This document shows positions 1 through 9,276 of a stretch of DNA of 64,000 bases, in pieces. This DNA comes from Gnetum montanum. Its lineage: Eukaryota; Streptophyta; Gnetopsida; Gnetales; Gnetaceae. Position 1 is the first letter of the stretch. Every line of letters begins with the position of its first letter. Both the position numbers and the translations under genes were made by a program. The stretch lies in NCBI GenBank assembly GCA_015680685.1, contig MNCI01019036.1, positions 151,377-215,376 of the forward strand, read 5' to 3'. Under the pieces are notes generated by a model, which was not told where the DNA came from, searched no databases, and saw only the letters and a program-made list of their open reading frames with translations.

Positions 1-762
1 AGCTCCTAGATTTCCTAAAATTCATATTTTTATGGTATCTTATTCATCAAGGTTTTCCTATTGGCACTTATCTTAAACATATGGAAAATGTATCTCCTCA
101 ATGTCCTCTTTGTAGAAGTGAAGACTCATTTTCTCATGTTTTTTTTTTTTTTGAGTGTCCTGTTGCTTTGCATGCTTGGAAATGGACATCTAGAATTTGT
201 AACAACTTTCAACCAAGCATTAATGAAGTCATTCTTAGTGATCAACCTACATTTTCTACTTCATTTCTTTGCATTTGGAGTTGTCTTCGACTACTTGTTT
301 TTTGCTCTATTTGGAAGCTTTAGTATGTAGTTATTTTCTAGCAGTAAAAGCATAACTATGACTTCTCTTCAGGTGTCAAATACCAAATTTTCAAAGATGT
401 TGCTTTTTATCTACAACTTCTATAAAAAACCTCCCAATGAAAGCTAACCAATTAATTTGGTTTCTATAGTATTAATTTATTTTTGTTTTAGAGGCTCAAG
501 GATGGGAAGCTTTCAACTTTTGTTACTATTTATTAGTTATCTCTATTTGATATATTATTTTTTTAAAGAAATTTTTTTCCTTCTCTTTATAAGAAATCCT
601 TTAGTAAGAAGTGAAAGCCTGTGAAGACAATTCTAAATAAGCACAAGGTCTAATCATTTTCCTACCCTAGAAGTTTTTCATGATTGGTTGTAAAGATGAA
701 AACTTAAAAAGGCACCCCATAACCATTGGGCTTTTTCTTTAGACTCTCTCTTTGATGATATG
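1..762 (+). pseudogene. LINE ORF2 3' end, copy 1 (zf-RVT remnant)
   Basis: Relic of the C-terminal end of a plant non-LTR reverse transcriptase. Reading through about 20-310 gives the zinc-binding motif that follows RT in plant LINEs (zf-RVT): a CPLC pair, then a His, then a FECP cysteine, ending in an aromatic AWKW segment. Upstream is the usual FLW...IHQGFPIGTYL stretch. The frame stays open to about 323, followed by AT-rich 3' untranslated sequence. The window cuts the 5' side and an assembly gap cuts the 3' side. The same sequence recurs about 1.2 kb downstream, so this is one of two copies. Family assignment is from the motif; the clade is not resolved. Confidence 0.7.
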
Positions 763-807
763 NNNNNNNNNNNNNNNNNNNNNNNNNNNNNNNNNNNNNN
801 NNNNNNN
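763..807. other. assembly gap (45 N)
   Basis: A run of 45 undetermined bases lies between the two LINE copies, so their true spacing and junction are unknown. Confidence 0.99.
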
Positions 808-879
808 TTACACAAATTAGCCCATGGTGGCTTCCTTTTAATGAAGGATCTCAAGCTACTAATGCATCTAGATTTATGT

Positions 880-1990
880 GCCACTTGGAGCAATTTCTTG
901 TCTGTGTATGCATGATAGATGGATTACTTGGAACAAAACTTCTAGCCTTTATGTTCTTAATAGAAAGAGAAAAAGGAATTTTAAAAAATTAATTTCTAAT
1001 CTTGAGAATTTATTTAAAGTTAACAACAATTTGCATCGGGCTTTTGTAGATATTTTTTAGAAGAATGGTAGATATGTTTTTCCTTTTAATTTGAAAGTTT
1101 CTTATGAGATTATTACAAAGAAGGATTTTATTTGTAACAAATTTAATAAGTCCTAGAAAATGAAATTATCATCATACTTTTGGATTCAAAAATAAAAGAT
1201 ATTTATAGAGCTCCTATATTTCCTAAAACTTGTAGTTTTTAAGGTGTCTTATTCATCAATGTCTTCTTATTAGTACTCATCTTAAACATATTGGAAATGT
1301 TTCTCCTGAATGTCCTTTTTGTAGAAGTGAAGACTTATTTTCTCATGTTTTTTTTGAGTACCTTGTTGCTCATCATGCTTAAAAATGAATATTAAAAATG
1401 TATAACAACTTTCAACCAAGCATCAATGAAGTCATTCATGGGATCAACCTACTTTATCTACTTTATTGTTTTACATTTGGAATTATCTTCAATATCTTAT
1501 TCTATATTTTATTTGGAAGCTTCGATGTGTAGTTATTTTCTAATAGCAAGAGTATAACTATGACCTCTCTTTAGGTATCAAATATCATATTCTCAAATAT
1601 CTCACTTTTCAACTACAACTGCAAGCAGAAAAGCTCCAAGTAAAAGCTAAATAATTAATTTGTTTTCTACATATTAATTTATTTTTATTTTGGAGGCTTA
1701 AATATAGGAAGTTTTTAGCTTTTTTTCTTATTTATTCCTTATCTTTGATTAATGTATTATTTTGTTTCTTAGAGAGAGTTTTCTCCTTCTCTTTATAAGA
1801 AACCCTTTAGTAAGAAGTGAAATCCCATAAGGGCACTTATACATAAGGAGGACAAGGCTTTATTCTTTTCCTACCATAGAGGAAAGGTTTTTTACAATTG
1901 GTTGTAAGGATGAATTCCTGAAAAGGAATCCCAAAACTATTAGGCTTTTTCTTTAAAAGCTATCTTCAATGATTTGATGTACTTTGAATT
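880..1990 (+). pseudogene. LINE ORF2 3' end, copy 2
   Basis: Second, more complete and more decayed copy of the same LINE tail. From about 880 to 1,200 the frame contains the region before zf-RVT (an NGRYVFPF...VSYEIITKKDF stretch, like the 'dGxysvksay' segment of plant LINEs). From about 1,206 on it is collinear with bases 1-760: the CPLC motif has become CPFC, and the FECP cysteine is lost (reads FEYL). The 3' untranslated part matches copy 1 up to at least 1,960. Numerous stops show it is non-functional. Confidence 0.65.
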
Positions 1991-2019
1991 TTTTAAATAT
2001 TATTATTTATTTTTTCTAA

Positions 2020-2095
2020 TGTATCCTAGTGGCTATAATTCTTAGGTTGTACTTATAGTCACTTTAGTAGCTTTCAACATCCCTCTCCTTTGGTC
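2020..2095 (+). repeat. partial SINE tail (family A-like)
   Basis: A 'ctataattcttagg...gtcactttagtagctttcaacatcc' pattern resembles the 3' part of the SINE family A copies at 5,881 and 6,447. No A or B box is visible, so only a tail could be present. Weak call. Confidence 0.3.
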
Positions 2096-2344
2096 ATTTT
2101 TTCAAGCTCAACATCCCCATGGGCACATTATGTCCTAGATATACCTATAGTTCAATTGTTCAACTTTTGATAATTCCAAGCATGTGTCATGTATAGTTAG
2201 AAATTATAACATGTTAATTCATAAGTCAATGCATTACCATTCAAGTAGACCATCATTCAACTATAAATGTCTTAGTTTTTACTAATATATTTATTTTTCA
2301 ATCATAGTGGAAGAAGTGTTATAGAGTTTAAAACATAATGAAAC

Positions 2345-2475
2345 TTTGTTTTAGAGGGTAAGGCCAAGTTTACCTAGTATAAAGGATGCAAAGAGATGTT
2401 GAATTGGCCTTTGAACCCAACACCTTTAAATACAAAGCTATGTGAGCTAACCAACTAATCAATGACAAGCGCTTA
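2345..2475 (-). repeat. tRNA-derived SINE-like sequence, family B
   Basis: On the minus strand the 5' end reads like a tRNA: TTGGTTAGCTCA (A-box-like), then about 35 nt later TTGGGTTCAAAGG (B-box-like), followed by a unique body. The family differs from SINE A in head and body. Both boxes have mismatches to the consensus, and only one copy is seen here. Confidence 0.4.
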
Positions 2476-2518
2476 AAACTAAACTTTATTTTAAAACAAA
2501 TTTAAAGAGTAAATTATG

Positions 2519-2668
2519 GGGGTGTTGGAACCTAAAATAAGTGAAACATAGGTACATCCTAAGATATATAGTCCAAATAGAAATTTATAACTCAACATTG
2601 CCTACTAGAATTGAACCCATGACCTAGAGAAATTAAAAACAAGTGTAATCTAAAATGAGATAAAAGTC
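2519..2668 (-). mobile_element. SINE family A, minus-strand copy
   Basis: Reverse complement of the elements at 5,881 and 6,447. The body (GTTGAGTTATAAA, then the GGACTATA...CTTAGG block, then TTAGGTTCCAACACCC) is well conserved. The B box on the minus strand, GGTTCAATTC, fits the plant pol III consensus. The A-box half is badly decayed. Confidence 0.65.
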
Positions 2669-4075
2669 ATTATATGATTGCAATTTCAAAGCATAAAGGA
2701 AAAAAAATAGCACTAACATCTTGATGAAAAATTACATTACAAACAAATCTTTATATGACAAAGAATAAAAGGATAAAGACAACTTTGTTGATGGGAGAGG
2801 GGGGAGTGGGCCATGTGTCAAACCTTGAAAATAAATAAATAATAATAATTAAAAAATTTTAAATTATAAATAAAAATCCAAGCAAATTATAATATTACAA
2901 TACTTCCACAATATTACTAAAATTTTTTTTTTAAAGGAACAGCAGAAGACCTTGTAACAAACTACTACTCCAAATTCAAGAATGTTTAGCAACAGAACAC
3001 TTGTAAAAGCAGTTAATAAAATAATCATTCATGTTATACAACAAACATCACAAGTAAATGGTACCCAAACAATAATGGTAATCCCCAATTATTAAACCTT
3101 AAGAAAGTAAGTATAAAAAAAAAAGCTTAACTTTTGGAGGTATGGACAATTTCCAAATAGTTTGAATTCTCTTTTCCTAGAGGTGCAATGAATGATTAAC
3201 TCCTTATATCTAATTGAATCTAAATCAAATAGTAGTATCAACATTAAGCAAGTATGCTTAGGGTTAAAAGATAAAATAAGACAATCATCATTGTAATATA
3301 ATAATTAAAATAAAAAATAAATATTTGAAACTTGAATCTCCAAAGTACTATCCAAATCTTCAATTAAACTATTAAAAAAAGTAATAATGTCATAGAAAGT
3401 TTGACATTATTACCAAAAAATCTATTAGTTGTAGAATCAATGCCAAGCTTATGGGTGGTACTATAAAGTCATGAGTGTTTAATAGCCCCATGGATCATTA
3501 TTCACAAAAATCCACAAAGGACATAAAACACTAAACATGTGTGTAGGGACTTTACTTTTATGAATATTCCACAAGTCACTAATAGAATTTTAATTCTTAC
3601 AAATATTTTTTTATGATAACTAAACCAAAAATAAAAATGGCTAAAGGTAAAAATATCAAATTTTGTTGTAAAAGTGAATTTCCTATTAATAATCACTACC
3701 TTTAGACCTTCCTTCTTGAATGTGTTTACAAATGGAAAACTTTTAAAGCTCATTACTACTTAAGCACCTAGCCACCCACTTAACATAAATAGCAACATCT
3801 TACTTATAGCAATTAAACCTAATTCTCCATCCTCTTTGCTTTTTGACATGGTTACCACTCCAAAAGCTATTATAAGTAAGGTGATCAATCATATTATAAG
3901 CAAATTTGCAAGGGACCCAACAAAAAGAATAGTAGACATGCACATTTTAGATGATATATTTACAAATAATAAATTTACATCCAATGTAAGTACTTTTCCT
4001 TACAATTGAAACTCTTTAAAGGTACCTTAAGAAAAAAGGAGTGCATAATAATTTGAAATCTTATACTTTGACCAA
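2669..4075. other. AT-rich spacer, nothing recognised
   Basis: Low-complexity AT-rich sequence with poly-A and poly-T runs and only short, composition-driven open frames. No protein motif, RNA gene or repeated block was recognised. Confidence 0.6.
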
Positions 4076-4632
4076 TAGCTTGTTGGTACAATAGGAATGG
4101 AGAATTGTTAAGTCCTTTTCCCTTCAAAAATTCATAGCACTATTCTAGTTGTTAGTCCCACCAATGTTGAGCTTTAGTGGGATGATAATCCCTGGCATTA
4201 GTATCTTCCATAATATACTCCCCATGGTGATCTTGAAGACCACATCATGTAAGAATTTGGTAGAGCATTGCAGGAATAGCTCGATCAAGTGACAACACAA
4301 TGTTGCCTTACATGTCACACACACTGCAATTGTTCATCTTGGTGTAGGATGAAGGTGAAGTTTGATACATACTCATTAGGATGAGTATATACAATTTGAT
4401 ATTATTGAGGCATTGGCTAATAAGCTTTATCATTCTTGGATGGCGAATCGCTCATGTGAGAAGAAGACATTGTTAGTTAGAGCAAGAAAAATCATAGTGT
4501 GCTTTTGAGTATTTGTTGTAGTAATTGTAAGATAATATATGACTCTTAGGTTTGTTCCAACAATTTAAATACTTTTCACTAGGTATTAGATAGTGCACAA
4601 AACAACAAAAACGTCCTTGGCAATGGTGCCAA
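4076..4632 (-). mobile_element. 5' leader and PBS of a truncated Y-family LTR element
   Basis: Collinear with the internal leader of element Y at about 47,780-48,237; shared blocks include 'tgtaggatgaagg' and 'ggatgagtatata'. Directly next to the LTR, on the minus strand, lies a primer-binding-site-like TTGGCACCATTGCCAAGGAC (4,613-4,632). This has the shape of the Athila PBS (TGGCGCC-GTTGCC type) after C-to-T changes. The copy ends near 4,076, so only the 5' end of an element survives. Confidence 0.6.
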
Positions 4633-5437
4633 TGATGAGTGGCGAGGTACCCCTATGCCCAACCATTCGAATCACTAATGCACTAACTCTTCTAGGAAGT
4701 GAAATGGACATTGAGAATGTTTGTTGTCTTCCCAACTACACTGTTGAGGCTCGAGGGTATAGTTTAAGTGTAATTGAGGTATATGCTTTTTATTTATTTA
4801 TCATTTTATGTTTTATAGATGTAATCACCTACGACAAGAATGAAGAGTAAAGTAACTTACAATCTAACTTGGTTACTGCCTATTTAGCCTAACATAAGTA
4901 ATTGCCCCACTTTCCTAAACACATCCTAAACACATATAGCATTGTTGGGCTACCAAACATTAAGTGTTGCTAGGTTACCAAGCACTATATGAATGCTTGA
5001 AGTGGTCATGCTTGTGTTCATTAACTGCTGGAAATAAGTTGCTTAATTTAAATGCATTTAAGTAGAAAGCATAAAAGTAAAGTGAATTAAAAGAAATAGT
5101 AATCTATTCTCAGTGCTGCAAGGATTGTCAAAAGAGTTCATTTTATTTTTGTCACATTGCTGTGCTTAGGTACATTAGTGTTTGAACAAAAAACCATATA
5201 CACACTTAGACTCTTTTTGCGGGCACTTAGAAAATATTCTAACTTTGAGGAAAATAAACTATAAGAGCTTTGCTACTCTGGTTGAAAGTTAACTTGAAAA
5301 ACTATCCAAAAGTTGGAGCCTAGGTGTGATATTTATAGGCCTAGAGTATATACTCTAACATCGTGTATGTGACATTGCAATTGGACCCTGACGTTGTGTA
5401 TGCGATGTCAAAGTAGACAGCAAAAACATGTTCATCA
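4633..5437 (-). repeat. Y-family 5' LTR (truncated element copy)
   Basis: Starts TGATGAG at 4,633 and ends TTCATCA at 5,437, the same inverted termini as the two LTRs of element Y. It shares the internal order of blocks with 18,032-18,972, such as the 'cactaa..cttctaggaagtg' and 'gtttaagtgtaattgagg' stretches. At about 805 bp it is shorter than the 941-bp Y LTRs and clearly diverged. No partner LTR or target duplication is visible. Confidence 0.7.
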
Positions 5438-5880
5438 ATTACTAATACAATTACTATGAATGTTATAAGATAAACAAATCAACAAAAAGGATGAAAAGAT
5501 GGAAAAGAGTAACCTTGTTTGATTGTCAATGGAGTCATAGGATTATTAGAAACACCATATAGGAAACCACTAATGCATTAGCATCAAAAAAATAGTATGT
5601 CAAAATTACGGAAAAAAAACTATATTTTTGAATCCAATTTAGTGATAAAATTATATTCAATGCTTGGAACATTCTATGTACAACCAAAAAAATCTATATT
5701 GTACATTATATTAATTCTCTTTAAATTTAATCCTTTTTTAAAAAGTAAATTTAAAATATGAAACTAGAACTGAAATTTTATTACATTCATAGACTCTTTG
5801 GATCTCATTAATGATAGAAATATATATGCTATGAGGTTTGAAAATATCATTAAGAAAATTACCAAGTATTCTTGGTAATA
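5438..5880. other. AT-rich spacer
   Basis: No coding, RNA or repeat signal recognised between the LTR and the next SINE. Confidence 0.5.
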
Positions 5881-6020
5881 ATGAGGTGTTAGCCTAGTGG
5901 TACAAGTCTTGCCTGGTAGTCCCAAGTCACAGGTTTAATTATTCTATGTAGTGTTGAGTTATAAACTTCTATAAATCTTGGGGTGTACCTATATTTCAAT
6001 TATTTTGGGTTCCAACATTA
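5881..6020 (+). mobile_element. SINE family A copy
   Basis: The tRNA-like head has an A box TTAGCCTAGTGG, which fits the plant consensus exactly. A degenerate B box (aggtttaattatt) follows about 40 nt later. The conserved body then runs GTTGAGTTATAAA, TCTTGGGGTGTACCTAT and TTGGGTTCCAACA. About 140 bp, consistent with a plant tRNA-derived SINE. No coding capacity. Confidence 0.7.
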
Positions 6021-6446
6021 GGAACAAATTAATGAAATTTGTAACTATATTATCCCATCTATTTATAATATGCTTAAATGCATGACATTGTAGAAAAATA
6101 TGGTATTCATCTTCAATGCTATTTGTATGCATAGTTAGCATTTTTGTTCTTCACAAGAAATTTTGAGCCATTTACTTGTTTTAGCTCCTAGATAATGAGA
6201 TCCCATTTGTGATATGCTAATTGTGTATTGTAAATAATGAGTAATAGTAATAGATAAATAGTTTTCCTTTGAATTAAGGCCTTCATTGATACTATTTAAA
6301 TAGACATGTTTTTTTCCTTCTATATTTTCCAAGAGTATTTGAAACACTACTTGTTTCACTAATTTGTTGACTTCCTTAGGATTAGAATAAAAAATACACT
6401 CTTGAATATTCCATGTCATAGAACTTGTTCATAAGTCATCATTTAT
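6021..6446. other. AT-rich spacer
   Basis: Holds only a 94-codon chance open frame on the minus strand with no recognisable motif. Confidence 0.5.
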
Positions 6447-6605
6447 CATGATGTGTTAGCCTAGTGCTAAGACTCTTGTGATTTAGAAGTTCTAGGTCAT
6501 GAGTTTGATTCTTGTAGGTAATGTTGAGTTATAAAGTTTTATTTGGACTATAGATCTTAGGGTGTCCCTATGGTTTCACTTATTTCAGGTTCCAACACCC
6601 CTTTT
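6447..6605 (+). mobile_element. SINE family A copy
   Basis: Same family as 5,881-6,020 and the most complete of the three: head GTGTTAGCCTAGTG, degenerate B box GAGTTTGATTC, body GTTGAGTTATAAA, GGACTATAGATCTTAGGGTGTC and the tail AGGTTCCAACACCCC followed by a T run. It includes the TTTGGACTATA block that is missing at 5,881. Confidence 0.72.
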
Positions 6606-7946
6606 TTTTGGAGTATTTATCCACTAAAGATTCAGAAATATTATAAGTTATAAATTGATGAATAGCTTCAACTTCCAAGAGCATCATCTTTACTTCAAAA
6701 AAATGATATAATATTATATTTAATTCTTCACTTTAAATTCATTGAGCAAGAAAAGCTTCTAGATTTTTTCTATCTAAATATCATAATTACCTTATCATCG
6801 CAAAATATTAATATGTCATTGAGTTTTAACAAACAAGTTATTACCCGTGGTAGCTCTAAATGGCGTTACAATGGGAGTTTTTATTATACAAATTTGGCAT
6901 TTGTTACAAACCCTCACAGATACAATTAGTACTGTACTAATAGATATCGTAGATACAAGCATGGAGGATGTAATATCTTTTATAAGCAACAAACCGATCA
7001 ATCCTTCTTAACGTATTGACGGGTATATATGCTAGGACTCGGCACCATACGAACAACTAGTGCTCAACAAACCTATCATTTTACTTGCAACACACTAAAC
7101 AAATACATTGCCTCCTCCTGCTCTTGGCCCCAACCCTTAAAAACGGTAAATTTACTAGAAGATACAACGTAGACCTGGAGACATGCAACTGTGCAGTCAT
7201 AAAAACAGACTTTTCCCCTGAATCACGATTCACGGGTGTATGCATGCCTTTCCAAGCCAGCATGATTTACTGTGCTGTATAAAAAGGGGAACAAAATAGA
7301 GGACAAAATGCCAATGATGACAAAGTTGAATGATGGTAGCAATTCAATTCCTGTTTCCAAAGCGGCAACTGCATCCCTGGATTTGGATGATCATCAGTAG
7401 CAGTTCCGTCCGTGAGGTTGCAATTCAATTCATTGCATTGCAGTTGCAGATAGATATAAACAAGGGCCATGAAAGATGAATATTGAAGATCACCAATTCA
7501 CCAATATTCACTAGTCCAACAAAGTAAGTAAAATACAAAAGGAGGATCACGTGGGGTGAGGGTGCGGAGCACCTGCAGGATTCAAGAAGCAGCCGGCAAG
7601 ATGGGTTTCCATGCAGGGCAGCTCTGTAATCACATCACAGCAGATTGGGAAAAAGTTAGTTACATCATGTAAAAAGGATTTAGTATTATTAGCAGGAAAA
7701 GCTAGGAAATGACCATCACCCAAACAAGAAAACGGATGGGGAAATCCCAAAGCAACAGTTAAAAAGAATAGATTAGTCCTGGTTCTGGCTTTCGGGACAG
7801 GTCTTCGGGGGTGAACTCATGATGGGATTTTACCTTGGCCGGAGAGAGGAGGAATAAAATTTTAAAAATAGTTAAAAACTGACACTATTTCTGCAAAATA
7901 CAGTAATCTATGTCCCCGCACAACCACAGCACATGGCTTGTCGTCC
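6606..7946. other. intergenic region upstream of the IQD gene
   Basis: GC content rises from about 7,000 onward, marking the edge of the gene island. A TATA-box-like TATAAAAAGG lies at about 7,277 (+), but no coding exon follows that I can support. Several overlapping 60-70 codon frames on both strands have no motif and are not called. Confidence 0.5.
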
Positions 7947-8221
7947 AGATGTGATCGGTTTTTAATATGGGTAAATAATTGTTTAGTGAAGCATTTGTTT
8001 TTTAGACGGGTAAATAATGATTTAGCGAATGATTTGTTGTTGTTTCAATCCGAGGAAACCAGACTTGGGGAAGAGATATGAAGCTAGATGTGATCAGTTT
8101 TTAATATGGCTAAATGATAGTTAGGTGAGGATTTTGTTTTTAATATGAGTAGATAATAGTTTAGTGAATGAATTGTTTTTTCAATCCTAGGAAACCAGAG
8201 ATGGGTGAAAGATGTGAAGCG
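7947..8221 (+). repeat. two 139-bp direct repeats with internal sub-repeats
   Basis: Block 1 (7,947-8,085) and block 2 (8,086-8,221) both run AGATGTGATC-(A/G)GTTTTTAATATGG ... TTTCAATCC-AGGAAACCAGA ... GATGTGAAGC. Within each block a roughly 48-bp sub-unit (TTTTTAATATGGGTAAATAA...TTTAGTGAA...TTTG) occurs twice. The array is about 1.1-1.3 kb upstream of the IQD start codon. Confidence 0.75.
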
Positions 8222-9276
8222 TAACTGTTTTGCAAGTTTTTACCGTATGGTGATGGAAATGAGGAAATGGAAGGTGACAGGACCGAGGTGTGTGGCTGTG
8301 GTGTATATTCTCTGCATTGTCAGAGTCGCCTGGTGACAATCAGCGGATTTTCATCGTTCAAGATTCATCTGCAGGAACTGTGAATTTTAAAAAAATTACT
8401 ACCTACCCATAACGTGGCAGGGTCAATTTTACATCGAACATGGGCATGTGCGGAGGGATTCTTCGTGGTGTTTCAAAAATTTTAATGACGAATGCGTCTG
8501 ATCCTCTGAACACGGTGCCTATTTTGAAAAGGCATTTTGGGTTTTTCGTGAAATACAAAAAAATCCAGACAGTCCGTCCGTCAACAGCTGTGTGAAGATC
8601 CACAGTGTGGGCGTTAAATACATTAAATTTCTGGGTAACCACAACCAAACCAGAAGCCTGTTTGGGAAGCTGGAACTTGGGCTGGCTGTTCTTTCATGGC
8701 GGTCTGACGAAACTCCATTTGTGGCCTCATTCTGAAATTTTGGAGAAAAAACGTTACCAGTCTTTATTTTGTTTTTGTGCGCAGATATGCACCCGAACAA
8801 CCACCATGACAGTGCTTGCTCTTGTGCTCTGACAGGGCATTCAGTGCCCCATACTCGTTCTTCATGTGAGCCTTCTTCTTCTTCTTCATCATCATCATCT
8901 GTACAGAATTTTGTCAATCATCATCAGATTCAGATTCCTCTTCCTGCAACGTACCACACAATGGATGTGTTCCTTGCATTGGTCCCAAAATCTTTGCTTC
9001 TTTGAGAAGCGCAGGAGAAGGGGCTTTTATTGCAGGTATTTGCAGGTGGAATTGTTGCTACTGCTGCTTTAGGTAGGCAATTAAGGCCGCCGGATCTGTA
9101 AGCTTTGAAGCTATGCTCTGCAATTACGGCCCTGAATTTTCCTGTTTCTTCATGGTCGGAGTTGGGCAGCAGCTGGATTTGGATTAAGAGCAGCGGGAGC
9201 ATCAGGGGTGCAAGCGGAAGCAAGATTTTGGAGGGTGCAAGTGTAAATGTGAGAGGCTATTTGCTGCTTGCTAATC
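8222..9276 (+). promoter_or_regulatory. presumed promoter and 5' leader of the IQD gene
   Basis: Position only: GC-richer non-repetitive sequence leading to the start codon. It contains a pyrimidine-rich CTT/ATC microsatellite at about 8,871-8,902, of the kind common in plant core promoters and leaders. The translation start context at 9,277 is aatcATGGG, a good plant Kozak context. No convincing TATA box was fixed, and a 5' UTR intron cannot be excluded. Confidence 0.4.

Noticed and set aside
678-893. Minus-strand open frame crossing the N gap
   Set aside because: Its length comes from undetermined bases.
7085-7282. Small frames on both strands ending at a TATA-like sequence
   Set aside because: No homology-type motif, no supporting splice or start context; TATAAAAAGG alone is not enough for a gene.
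8519-8917. 132-codon open frame on the minus strand upstream of the IQD gene
   Set aside because: Begins with an acidic run made by a CTT/ATC microsatellite, has no recognisable domain, and lies antisense in the presumed promoter; most likely chance.
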